64,000 nucleotides of DNA from Gordionus sp. m RMFG-2023 (taxonomy: Eukaryota > Nematomorpha > Gordioida > Chordodea > Parachordodidae). Below are positions 1-9,681 of this stretch, in pieces (the stretch's first letter is position 1; every line of letters begins with the position of its first letter). Under the pieces are notes generated by a model. It saw only the letters and a list, made by a program, of their open reading frames with translations. It was not told where the DNA came from and searched no databases. Both the position numbers and the translations under genes were made by a program. The stretch is from assembly GCF_954871325.1 (NCBI RefSeq), contig NC_088775.1, forward strand, positions 76,671,561 to 76,735,560, read 5' to 3'.

Positions 1-372
1 CAAGATAGAATGATGCAAATACTAAGTAAACCTTTTTTTTACCCTTAGACGATATCTTTTCTTTCTTACATTTGAATCATCATAAATTATGGTATTTCGT
101 CAATGGACTCATGGTGGTAAACATAGGTTCGAGGTTCTCCTCAAAGAATATTTTAATCTAATTATATTTTGGATATTATATGCACTACCGTACAGTGAAA
201 AATGGTGGATTATCTTTAAGGGGGATGTTCGTTTTAATACCGACAAGTATATTATAAATCAAGCATAGCTGTTCTATATGGTTTAAATGACTTTATGTTA
301 TCAAGATTTTACTTCAATAAATAGAACAAACAAGGTGTAAATGATTATTTTTCTTAGGCAATATATTTTAAC
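1..372. other. Intron of the TRPC gene and flank, no exon seen
   Basis: The TRPC coding exon ends at 373 with a GT donor at 372-371 (minus strand), so this stretch should be its first downstream intron. I looked for the next TRPC segment (the conserved block after the KEFK motif) and did not find it. The sequence is AT-rich with no other recognisable feature. Confidence 0.5.
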
Positions 373-1176
373 CTTAAATTCTTTTTCCACTTTGGACAGG
401 TCGGCGAGCTCCTTGCTGAGTTCAAATGCCGTGTTAAGTGGGTCATTGCTAGAGAGGCTTATATAGGCCTGACTGGCCAACCCTTTATAAGCGTTAAGCC
501 TGGAGCGCGAATGTCTTACGGAATCAAATTTTCGTTGATTACTACAGCTTATGCACTTGCAGTCGTAAGCGTGGGGTCGTGGTATTACGGCCCCATTTGC
601 CAAGAGCAGTTGAATAAGCTTCACATTATTCCTGTGTGCAGCCAGAATAATTGGTGACATATCGGCTGAAAAACTCAGGTTTTCCGTCTCAGTACTGAAG
701 AAAGAATCGTTACCGAGAAGTTGGTTCTTGACACGTGTATTTCTATGGAATGGATGCTGCAAGATTTGTTCGCATATGGCCAGATTACCTTTGTCAATAG
801 CATGGAGCCAGGCCTCCCCCACCCTTTGCAACTGCATCCGAGGAATTAGAAAGTCGATCACATCAATCTGCTCCTCAAGTACTGCCAGTTGCAAAGCGCT
901 TCTGCCTAGGTAATCGACACAATTAAGATTCAGGCCCGGATTTTCTTGTATAATCTCGTGAAGAGAAATTTGATCCCCCTTTTCCGCGGCATTCAAATAT
1001 CTCCGTTCTATTTCAGTCAAGGAGGCATCACCAAATATTATTTGTGAGAGTCTTTCGTGCAAATTGTTTTTGGGGTCTAGGGAATTGTTGGTGTTTTGAT
1101 TGCTATATCCACCGCTTCCAATTTTTGGATTTTGAATTTTTTGGGAGTATGAATAAGGATCTTTTGGTTGTTTCAT
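373..1176 (-). CDS. TRPC-type cation channel, N-terminal coding exon (partial gene)
   Basis: This exon encodes about 268 residues of the cytoplasmic N-terminus of a canonical TRP channel, a plasma-membrane cation channel acting downstream of phospholipase C. Residues 53-200 form the ankyrin repeat block (LNAAEKGD, LNCVDYLGRSALQLAV, MSPIILAAHRNN). This is followed by the TRP_2 region with the hallmark SHSRSRxNAYKGLAS-type motif near 222-235 and an ELSKELADLSKVEKEFK helix. H202, C206, C208 and C211 keep the H-x3-C-x-C-x2-C spacing of the zinc site known in TRPC4/5. The ATG at 1176-1174 is preceded in frame by a TAA two codons upstream, so it is the only start this exon offers, although an upstream spliced exon is possible. 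The exon ends at an AAG|GT donor at 373. The pore and C-terminus lie outside the window. The family call is firm; the exact orthologue (TRP, TRPL, TRPgamma) is not resolved. Confidence 0.93.
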
Positions 1177-2065
1177 TCTTTATATTATTGATTGAGTTTT
1201 GGATAGTGAAAAAGAATATCATAATTTTCTAAGTTATAATTGCAGAAAATCATTTTGGCTCTGCTTTATTAGTATGAGTGTCAGCATGATCGCCTTAAAC
1301 ATCTCAAGGAAAAAGGTTAATAAAAATATAGATCTTTTTTTAAAAAAAATTATATTTATATTATCTGTTTTTTTTAAAAAAAATTTAATAAAAGGAAAAT
1401 GATATAAATCATCATACCTGTTCAATATATAAGGTATCAAATATAATAATATAAAATTTGAAAAATAAATGAAAAAAATTTATAAATATTTCAGTGTTTT
1501 CAATTTTATGTTAATAATTTTAAGCGTTATAATTTTTATTGAAGAATATAAAATGCTTTTTGATTAAGAACTAGACCGAGCTACATATTCTCTCACCAAT
1601 GTTTACCAATTCCTCTTTTCTGCATTTTAAGAAATATTTTCCATAATAGTCGAACCTAGACAGACATACTAAGAGAGACATTTTCTCGGGCTCGATTTGA
1701 CCAAACTTCAATTTAGATTTTTTATTCTAGTTGGGTCAAACTTTAACCTCAGGGAAAACGTAAATTATTTTGGTTTTTCAAATACTTATATTAAATTTCA
1801 AGAAAAATGAAAAAGATATTTTCAAAAAAAATTTATTTTTAGCATCTATAATTAGTAGATTTATTTTATTTTTTAAAAATTATATATATTTAAAATAATA
1901 TGTAAACTATTTATAAAATAAAATTTATATAAAAACTATATTAAATAAAATAATAATTAAACATTTAATTGATCAACGGGGCTTATAGACCCATGTATAG
2001 ATATGCAGTTAGAACGGCAGATTTCAGTTGATATTCTCTGTCGAAGGTAGAAGCCTTTTTTTAGA
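1177..2065. other. AT-rich intergenic DNA, no gene seen
   Basis: This lies upstream of the TRPC start. Long A and T runs dominate. A less AT-rich patch at about 1565-1760 may be a degraded short transposon, but no convincing terminal repeat or reading frame was found. Confidence 0.4.
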
Positions 2066-2272
2066 TCATCTGTGATTAAGCGTAACCTTTGCCCTATTGT
2101 TTTGAATAATTTTAGTGCTTTTTAGCAAAAATTTTTCTTTAGTTTTCTTATCTGATCGGACAAGTTTTGATCCAGAACCTTTAAAAAAATAATTGTGTCG
2201 GATCGATGGAACAGAAAATATAAATTTTGGTTCTGAACTAATTATGTTTGCCGCCAAATTTTTATTAGACAT
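2066..2272 (-). CDS. Small hypothetical ORF, 68 aa
   Basis: This is an ATG-started open frame of 68 codons with a lysine- and serine-rich composition (motifs LAANIISSEP, SVPSIRHNYF, SDKKTKEKF). It has no signal peptide or membrane segment. I do not recognise it. The composition is less extreme than the surrounding DNA, which is the only reason to list it. It could be an exon of a gene whose other parts were not recognised, or chance. Confidence 0.22.
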   Translation of the reverse strand: MSNKNLAANIISSEPKFIFSVPSIRHNYFFKGSGSKLVRSDKKTKEKFLLKSTKIIQNNRAKVTLNHR

Positions 2273-2519
2273 TCTAAATAAAAATATTTAACCCTAAATT
2301 CTTGCATTCACACATTCATATAAAAATTTGTCGAATATTAATGGCGTATATTCTTTGTATTTTTGTAAGTTTTTGACTCTTTTTTAAAAAAATTTATCGC
2401 TTGAGGCTAAAAAGTATCTTAAAATATTGGGTGGTACCGGGCTATTTGTGAAAGATATTTTGTCATGGACCATTGTAGATTTTTTTTTTAATTATGAGTT
2501 ATTTTTTTTAATCACAAAA

Positions 2520-3210
2520 ATAATTACGGCCTGACCGGAAAAAATTAAATAAAATTACACCAGGCCAAAATATTTTTCTGGCAGAGCATGGTCCTACTAT
2601 GCGGAGGGCATGTAGATCTCGCAAAATATTTTTTCACGGCCCGGGTCCGAGACCCGAGTTCGACTTTAAACAATTTTTGCTGTCCGAGTGCGACCCGGGC
2701 CCGAGCCCAAATTTTTTATTCCAGTCCCACCCGATTAAAATTATTTTGAAATTTGAGTTTATTAAATATTATGATGTCTAAGAAAAAAATAAAAATTATA
2801 TGTATTTATTCACGCATTGCCACCTCAAATAAAAGTAAATTTATCTCCCATAAATAAACTCGAATCAATTGTCAAATAAAGTTGCAAAACCAAGTATAAC
2901 ATTTCATTAATTTGTATATATTTATATATAACAATAATAATAATAATAACGATGATATTAAATAGACATATTAATAGAATCAGAATGTGAATAATTATGT
3001 TATATAAACAATTGTGATTCTGATTGATATCTTGCAGAAACAAAATGAATATTGAGGCTATTTCTTTCGGGTCGAGTTCGGCCTCGGATAGAACACCTCT
3101 TGTAACCTGAAGACTGAGTCCGAGAAAAAAGCCTGCAACGTCCGAACCCGATCCGAATCTTGAGTCGGACTTTGGGCAGCTGTGTAAGCCTCTAGGCACG
3201 ACACAAGATA
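2520..3210. repeat. GC-rich hAT-like interspersed repeat
   Basis: Two blocks of CCCGGGTCCGAGACCCGAG-like sequence (about 2590-2740 and 3060-3200, in opposite orientation) flank an AT-rich core. Their content matches the other GC-rich MITE copies in the window (for example 24973-25518 and 43635-43972). The inverted arrangement suggests one element with terminal inverted repeats, but the exact ends were not fixed. The minus-strand ORF running through it is a by-product. Confidence 0.5.
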
Positions 3211-3237
3211 ACCATTAAAACTTTAAAGCAAGATTGA

Positions 3238-3395
3238 AGCCAGTTATGAGAAAATAGGAAAGGGGAAGAGGTATATAGATGTCGCTAATTTGATTTGGAC
3301 ATCTTATTTTGATAATTTTGATGAATTTTTTGCTAGTTTTGATGACTTCGAAGAAGATAAAAAGCGAATTTTTTTAGGAGGAGGGGGGGGGGGCA
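3238..3395 (+). pseudogene. Acidic and aromatic ORF fragment, unidentified
   Basis: A single frame is open for about 50 codons, ending in a poly-G run. It reads KIEASYEKIGKGKRYIDVAN, then DNFDEFFASFDDFEEDKKR. The amino-acid pattern looks coding rather than random AT-rich translation. There is no start codon or clear splice site. It lies just beside a GC-rich hAT-like repeat and directly abuts a G tract of the type that marks the ends of other elements here, so it is most likely a relic of transposon coding sequence. Confidence 0.25.
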
Positions 3396-5242
3396 TATCG
3401 TCATTGCATTGACTTGGTGATGTAGAAATTCTTAGACCGGGCTAAAAAATCACGGGTGAAAACACCTTTCTAAAAATCTTTATGGACTGGGTCATGCTGA
3501 TATCTAATAATTATAATAAATTCATATGTAAAAATTTAATGTATTTTAAGGGAAAGATTTTTCATAAACATTCATAATTTATAATTTTATCTAATTTTAC
3601 AATGCAAGACAATAATCAATCGATTTTAATATTAAATTATTTCGTCAGTGTTATTTATTTTATTATACAAAAAAAAACTTCTTATATGAATTTTAGACAA
3701 TTATAAACATGATATGCGTATATCTATACCTCTCCTCAATTAGCATTAATATTTTTTTTCCATTTAAATCATCTTTTCAAATTAAAATTACATTTTTGAC
3801 AATTATTAATTTGCATTCAAAATTTCTTTGGTCTTTTTTGGTACATGAAAATCTTTTGAACATCAATTTTTAGTACCGAATCTTAAACGTTGCACACGAT
3901 TCTCAAACGGGAGAGCTCGTGGAACAACTGCCCTGGGCTGTCAAAAGGCGCTATGATTCTTGTGTACTGATTTTCAACTTCATTTTTTTAATATTTAAAA
4001 TTTCCCATTTTTATTACTTTTATTTACTTTTCTTAGGGCATGGAGGAGTTTTTCCATCAAACTCATTAGCGCTTTAAGCTTCCAAAAGTCTTAATCTTTT
4101 CGCATTTTATTTTGAAAAAATTTTTTATTAAAAATATTTCCGAAAATGACAGTTTAGAATCTTTGTATATATACACTATTTTATGTATATAGAAGATACT
4201 AAATATTGCATTTTTCGAATTTTTTCTTATAAATAATTAATCTTTACGTCGACTTTATAGATCATGAAATTAAATTCTCCTACCCATCTATTTCTCCTTA
4301 ATTTTTTTAAAATCGTGTAATAAAATATCTGCAAAGTTTAGAAGTACGAGACTAATGAAAGATTTTAAAAAATCGATAATTTTTGGGGAAATTTTCTAAA
4401 TTAGCTTTTTTTTGGAAGTGGAATATGATTAGTAGAGGCAATAAAAAACTAAACATTCATTTCCTACGCTAACCAATTGCCAAATCATGACTCTTCGATA
4501 AGCAAAAATAATCTTTTATATATCAAAACATAACCCTTGGATACATTTTCACTAAATATCTACAGTCCAGCCCAAAATCACGGGCCCTCGCAAATTTTTT
4601 TAACCCAGGCCGAAAACTTAGATATTTGTATGTATGGACAGGCCGGAATTAGACTAATTTTTTTAAGTCTAGTATTTGGTAATTTAAGACACCTTCCTAC
4701 TCAAAAAATTATTATGGGCCGAGGCGGCTAAATTGTACAAAAATATTTTACCAGCCCTCCGGGTTCGGGAAATCAAACAGGCTTAATATATATTCTTGGT
4801 TCTCGATATGATTTTAAAATTAAAATTTTTAATAATAATCTAGGTGCCTTACTAACATTTCCCTCTCCGTCCAGGATTGTCACTCTTGTTTTTCATTAAA
4901 AAACATGAGTTTATTTTCTAATTGTTGGGGGCTTCCCCCGCCTTTAAGGGGTGGGGGAGGGGTACTTTTTTAAGATTTATATCTTCATATATATCATATA
5001 TCCCCTTTTATTAATCATTATTATCTTGATTAATTGAGGTTTTTATATGTGAATTGAATAATTTGCCATAATTTAATTACTTTAGCACGCGAATATTTTT
5101 ATTTAAATAAAGGTGGGAGAAAGCTCCGGGGTAGACAATAATATCTGAAATTGAGAATCACTGCCTAATCGTAAGATCTGTCAACCCTGATCATTTTTAT
5201 TTAATCTATACTTTTTTGAAATTAGGTAACGATATAAATTAA
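3396..5242. other. Intergenic DNA with degraded repeat pieces
   Basis: The stretch is mostly AT-rich. About 4540-4800 holds another GC-rich hAT-like repeat fragment (CCCAAAATCACGGGCCCTCG, later CCCTCCGGGTTCGGG). At 4926-4970 there is a G/C-rich inverted pair (GGGGGCTTCCCCCGCC, then GGGGTGGGGGAGGGG), typical of the G-tract ends seen on other elements. No gene was recognised. Confidence 0.4.
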
Positions 5243-5440
5243 TGTTGTTAAAAAGCTCTAAATTGAGTTGATTTTTAAAACGGCCCGATTATAACCAAAA
5301 TAATATTATCTAAGAATGGAGATTTTGCTCATAGATGGCAGAAAGGTTTGAACATTTATTTACGGGTTTAAATAATATTATTTTGGCTAAAATCTTACGG
5401 GCCGTTTTTTAAAATCGCAAATCAGGCTTTTTAACAACAA
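5243..5440. repeat. Palindromic MITE, TGTTGTTAAAAAGC family
   Basis: This element is nearly a full-length inverted repeat. The left end TGTTGTTAAAAAGC pairs with GCTTTTTAACAACA at the right. Inner arms (AAAACGGCCCGAT, CCAAAATAATATTAT) pair with ATAATATTATTTTGG and ACGGGCCGTTTTTTAAAA. The centre carries GGAGATTTTGCTCATAGATG and GCAGAAAGGTTTGAAC, which recur in other copies at about 6460-6670, 7303-7476, 27968-28180, 38573-38690, 46430-46540 and 51610-52560. Confidence 0.7.
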
Positions 5441-6152
5441 TAATATCATTTTCATATGCAACTTATTATACGTAACGCATAGAATGTCAAAATCTGCTTT
5501 CATTTTTTTTGATTATTTCTACTTGTCCTTCTTCCCATCTTTTGAAAATTCTACCAAAATGTTTATCCGTATTTTTATTCGTGGAAAAATTATTTTGAAT
5601 ATTAATAAAGAGAATTCTTAATTATTGAGGGTTCAATTCCATTCGATGTAACAAAATTAATTATTTATCGACAAGAAAGTTTGAGTTATGTTTTCATATT
5701 TAAAAAAAAATAAATGGATTTTTTTTTACTGAAGAGTGCATAGTTAATCATTTTCTTTGTTTGATTTAGATTTAGTCATCTGGTTTTTTTATTTTCAGTA
5801 AAATAGTCCAGTGTTCTAATTGTAAAGATTATTAAATACTGTAATAAGCATATGATTTACCTTTGATTGCTTTTTAAATACTATATGTTTTGAAGTCTGG
5901 CTTACTGAAATATTAATAGTTAGTTTTATTATCATCCTTTTGTGCAAAATTTGTTTGATATAATTAATTGTATAAGTAATTAAACTCGAACAGATACAAA
6001 ATTTATTATAAAAAAATTAGAATATAATATCATAAATTTAGCAAAATAAAATTGTATAAAAATGCATAGGTCGAATAAAAACTAACACGTCTTAAAATGT
6101 ATCCGATAACGATACAAATATATTTTATATATATCTATTTAGATACATATAT
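5441..6152. other. AT-rich intergenic DNA, nothing recognised
   Basis: No coding frame, tRNA or inverted repeat was recognised. Near 6105-6150 there are weak GATAC-type repeats (GATACAAATA, AGATACATAT). Confidence 0.35.
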
Positions 6153-6340
6153 CAGAGAGACCTCCAGTTTTTTAAAAATACCAGGGCCGGGCCTATATTT
6201 ATAGACCAAATATTATAAATCGTCATTATTAGCTATAAAAATTAAAATTATATATTTCAAAAAAATTCTGGCCGGGAAGGGCCGAATTCTTCAAAAAATA
6301 TCCAGGCCGGGTAGTGCAAATCATGCCTCTGAGGTCTCTG
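6153..6340. mobile_element. Short GC-rich hAT-like MITE with target duplication
   Basis: This is a 188-bp element with ends CAGAGAGACCTCCAG and GAGGTCTCTG (inverted). Flanking octamers ACATATAT and ATATATAT differ at one position, consistent with a hAT 8-bp target duplication. The interior has several GGCCGGG blocks (CCAGGGCCGGGCC, TTCTGGCCGGGAAGGGCC) in an AT-rich background. It has no coding capacity. It resembles the copy nested at about 47988-48265. Confidence 0.65.
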
Positions 6341-6404
6341 ATATATATATTATTAACCAATTTTACCATAGATTAGATATTTAACAATTCGGATTTATTT
6401 AATT

Positions 6405-6680
6405 TACCAGGGGCGTCACTCTTTTACAATCTCTGCCCCCCCCCCTTAGTGGTGCTAATATTTGCTAAACGAGCCGATTCTTATCAATTTAAAAAAACGG
6501 TTCGATTAAGATTTTAGACAAAATATATGTTGAGATTTGGAATATAGAGGTCCAAACTTTTCAGCTATCTATGAACAAAATCTCCAAGCTCTTAATATTA
6601 TATAGGATAAAATCTTAATCAGGCTGTTTTTAAAAATCGACCCAAATCACCGTTTTAAAACACTGGGCGCTACTGTAATA
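6405..6680. repeat. C-tract element end joined to a palindromic MITE
   Basis: AGGGGCGTCACTC followed by a C10-type run (about 6405-6450) resembles the ends of the G-tract hAT family. From about 6460 to 6670 lies a diverged palindromic MITE copy with inverted arms around ACGGTTCGATTAAGATTTTAG and TAAAATCTTAATCAGGC. It has no coding content. Confidence 0.5.
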
Positions 6681-7302
6681 TACCCAGTTTCATGTTGTCC
6701 CTGAATAATAAATAAACACAGAAAAGTGGCGGCAGAAAACTTTCAGAAAATTTCTAATCTTATTCTTGGTATTCATTACATACAAATCTAAATTTTAATA
6801 TTCTATCTTTGATTAAAAAAAATGGTTTTCGGACATAATTCATTATGCTAGATAATTTTTTTAAAAAGTCGAAACACCTGGTTAATGTTAAAAAATATGT
6901 ATTTTTATGTCATAATATTTTTATATTTAAAAAAAAGATTGAAAATATTTTCAGCGTTTTTTTAATGTTTCCGTAAACAAGTAATTTAAGATAAAAAAAT
7001 TGACAAAATAAAAAATAGTTATGTATGCTCTTTTAATTGTCACCATCGATTCGTGTATAAAATATTTTTTTACGAATATAGTGTGTATTTAAAATTTTGG
7101 TCTCTGTGTGTTTGTCGGACTAAAAGTTGTAATGCGCAGCAAAGATCTATTTGGAATTGTCAAGGTGATAAAAAAAATAGCATAAATTTAGTTTAAATCC
7201 CCTAAAATTTTGCATGTCTGGCTCACAAAAATAAAATATCGATCTTTAAATTGGCCAAATATATTTATATAATTATTGCAGTCAGAAGAGAGAGGGAAAG
7301 AT

Positions 7303-7476
7303 AGTGTTGTTAAGGCTCGATTTTTAAAAACGGTAATCCATATTTTAGCCAAAATATTAGCAAGCCTGGAGATTTTGCTGATATATTACAGAAAGGTTTA
7401 CATCTATTAACGAAATCTCGAGGCTTGCGAAATATTATTTGGTTTAAAGTCGGGTAAACCGAGCCGTTTAACAATA
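7303..7476. repeat. Palindromic MITE, TGTTGTTAA family
   Basis: The left end TGTTGTTAAGGCTCGATTT is mirrored by GAGCCGTTT-AACAATA at the right. The centre has GGAGATTTTGCTGATATATT and GCAGAAAGGTTT-like sequence as in 5243-5440. The minus-strand ORF over it is an artefact of the repeat. Confidence 0.6.
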
Positions 7477-8109
7477 CTAGGCAAAGGGTTTCTAAGTACC
7501 CTCCTAAATTACAATTGTGTGTATACCCCCTAAAATCTATCAATATTGTTAGTTAACAAAATTCTTATATATATTAATTATATCTTAAATCTCTGTATTC
7601 TAATCCAAGTAATTTTTTTTTACTTTTAACAAAGTTTCCATAGCGTTAAAGTGCTGCATGCGAGATAATAATATAAATTAAATAGTGCAAATGAGCATAG
7701 TATTTCGTATTTTATTTTTAATTAATGTTTGTAGGGCCCTCTAAAAAAATACTGAGCAGCATTCCTGAATGGATCTAATGATACCTCTATATCAGGCGCG
7801 TACGCAGCGGGGGGGTGGGGGGCAAATCCCCCATCTCCCCCTCCCCCAAAAGCCCAAAAATGGAGATATCGGATATATTTAAAAAAAAAATATTGTTTAT
7901 ATTAATTTATATTTGTTAATATTTATTCCTATCTCATATTAAATATATATTTAATTATATTTATTATCACATTCATAAGTTATTTTATCAATTAATTTCG
8001 ATTTCAATTTTTCCTGCGTAATATTTACTTATTATTTTCAAATTTTTAGTGGCATAATATTTATCTACCATTTTCAAATTTTTAGTCAAATAATAATTAT
8101 TTCTTAAAC

Positions 8110-9260
8110 TTCTTGTCCAACAGGGAGAAAGAAATTGCAACCTTGTTCAACGAGATAGAGTCTCCGCCCAAGCAGTAACAGCTTTTATGGAGTTAGAAGA
8201 GCCAATTATTTGCTCTTACTGAAATATCACAATGGCCTGAAAGAAATATTTCCTCAGAAGCAAGAAAATTATTGGATTCAATGCTTATTCCAAATTTTTT
8301 TTTTCATTAGAATGTGTTATTTAATTATACAACTATTTTATGTATTACTTTTCAAAAACATGACATTGACTTGATTAAGAAGATGAGAATAGCGGAGAGT
8401 ATTTTATTAGAACTCAAGGAAATTAGGGCTAATGTTGATGAAGAATTTCATTTTTATATGTTATTGTTGAGTCAAAAACAGAGCTATACGTGTTTAATAT
8501 TTGTCTCCCTCTTGTAGCAAGGCAAGCTTATCGTTAAAACCATCGTTAAAACATTAATATAGGATCAGTAGACGAGTATATCTGAGATACAGATACATTT
8601 ATAATCCAAATAAATCAATGATTTTTAATTCATCATGCAGCACTTACCAATCTGCAAATATTACTTCCACAAAAGCCTTCCCAACCTTTTTCAGATGGAT
8701 ATAGAAAAAAAATATATTTGTTAGATTTTTATCATTAAGATGTTAAAGTATCTTATGATGCCTTATTAGCTGAATAACTATGTTTATAAGATTAACTATG
8801 GTTGATATAGTCCCAAAAAATGTTATAGATGCTGTGCATTATTTCAAACACATTTTTGATTATATTCTCAATGTATTAAAAGTTTATATATATTAGCAAC
8901 TCTTCCCATTAGTAAACTAATGAGAGAACATTCTCTTTTTTAAGAAGAATTACAGAACCCTGCAGAAATACCATTTGCAGAACACGGCCCGGATTTTTTT
9001 TAAAATTATTTACGACCCGACCCGGAATTTTTTTAAAAAAAATTTCGGGCACGGCCCGGGTATATTTAAAAAAATTAAAATACAGTCCGGCCCGGGGCCG
9101 GGCCTACAGGTCTCTGAAAAACATACCAAGAAGTACAACTTCTGAAAGTAGATTGAAAGGTTTGGATCTTTTGAATATTCATAGGCATTTGACGACAAGC
9201 AAGGATGAGATAATTGTAAAATTAGCACAATCCCAACGAAGATTGGATTTTACATTGTAA
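8110..9260 (+). pseudogene. hAT transposase remnant
   Basis: Several short plus-strand blocks in different frames resemble a hAT transposase. The clearest is the C-terminal dimerisation segment. A piece around 8870-8950 reads roughly as LFP-[ILV]-K--REHSLF-RRIT. After the nested MITE it resumes with ESRLKGLDLLNIHRHL and ends IVKLAQSQRRLDFTL before a TAA at 9258-9260. Upstream blocks (about 8110-8520) keep coding-like stretches such as SAQAVTAFMELEEPIICSY but contain stops and frameshifts. The N-terminal zinc finger was not identified. It is non-functional. Confidence 0.7.
8953..9115. repeat. GC-rich MITE nested in hAT relic
   Basis: The ends CAGAACCCTGCAG and CTACAGGTCTCTG are inverted. The interior is made of GGCCCGG/CCGGGCC blocks (ACGACCCGACCCGGAA, GGGCACGGCCCGGG, CCGGCCCGGGGCCGGGCC). 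It splits the hAT dimerisation coding remnant in two. Confidence 0.6.
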
Positions 9261-9681
9261 ATATATAACATACAAAATACAATTATTCCTAAGAAACTTT
9301 TTGTGTATTAATTTATATTTCCAACTTTTATTATTATATAAATTATAAAGGCTCAAAAAATTCAAATTTCTATTTTGGGTCATTTAAGTGATTCTTATAG
9401 TGGTTATATTCACTTTATATTTTATAATTCACATTTATTTTATAGTTTTTCATATACCGCCAGTTATATCCGTTTATTATTTTTTAATTCATTATTTTAT
9501 AGTTTTTTATATGCCGGTTTATACATATAATTTTTTTATAATTCACATCAATTTAAAATTGTGTATTAGAAATAGTTATTGGTAATAATAAATTTATGCT
9601 TGATATTTAAAAAAACAATAATATTTCTTAAAAAATTATTATCTCCCCCCCCCCCAGACCTAATTCCTGCGTATGCGCCTG

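Larger units (their letters stand above)
7793..9681 (+). mobile_element. Decayed hAT transposon with G-tract ends
   Basis: The termini CAGGCGCGTACGCAGC and CTGCGTATGCGCCTG are inverted repeats, flanked by CTCTATAT (left) and CTCTTTAT (right), a 7/8 target-site duplication of hAT length. Just inside each end is a long G or C run (7806-7830; 9644-9656). The plus strand carries remains of a hAT transposase, best preserved at its C-terminal dimerisation region. A smaller GC-rich MITE (8953-9115) interrupts that coding remnant, so it inserted later. Confidence 0.8.

Noticed and set aside
728-1232. Plus-strand ORFs over the TRPC exon
   Set aside because: They are antisense shadows of a well-conserved minus-strand ankyrin/TRP_2 exon.
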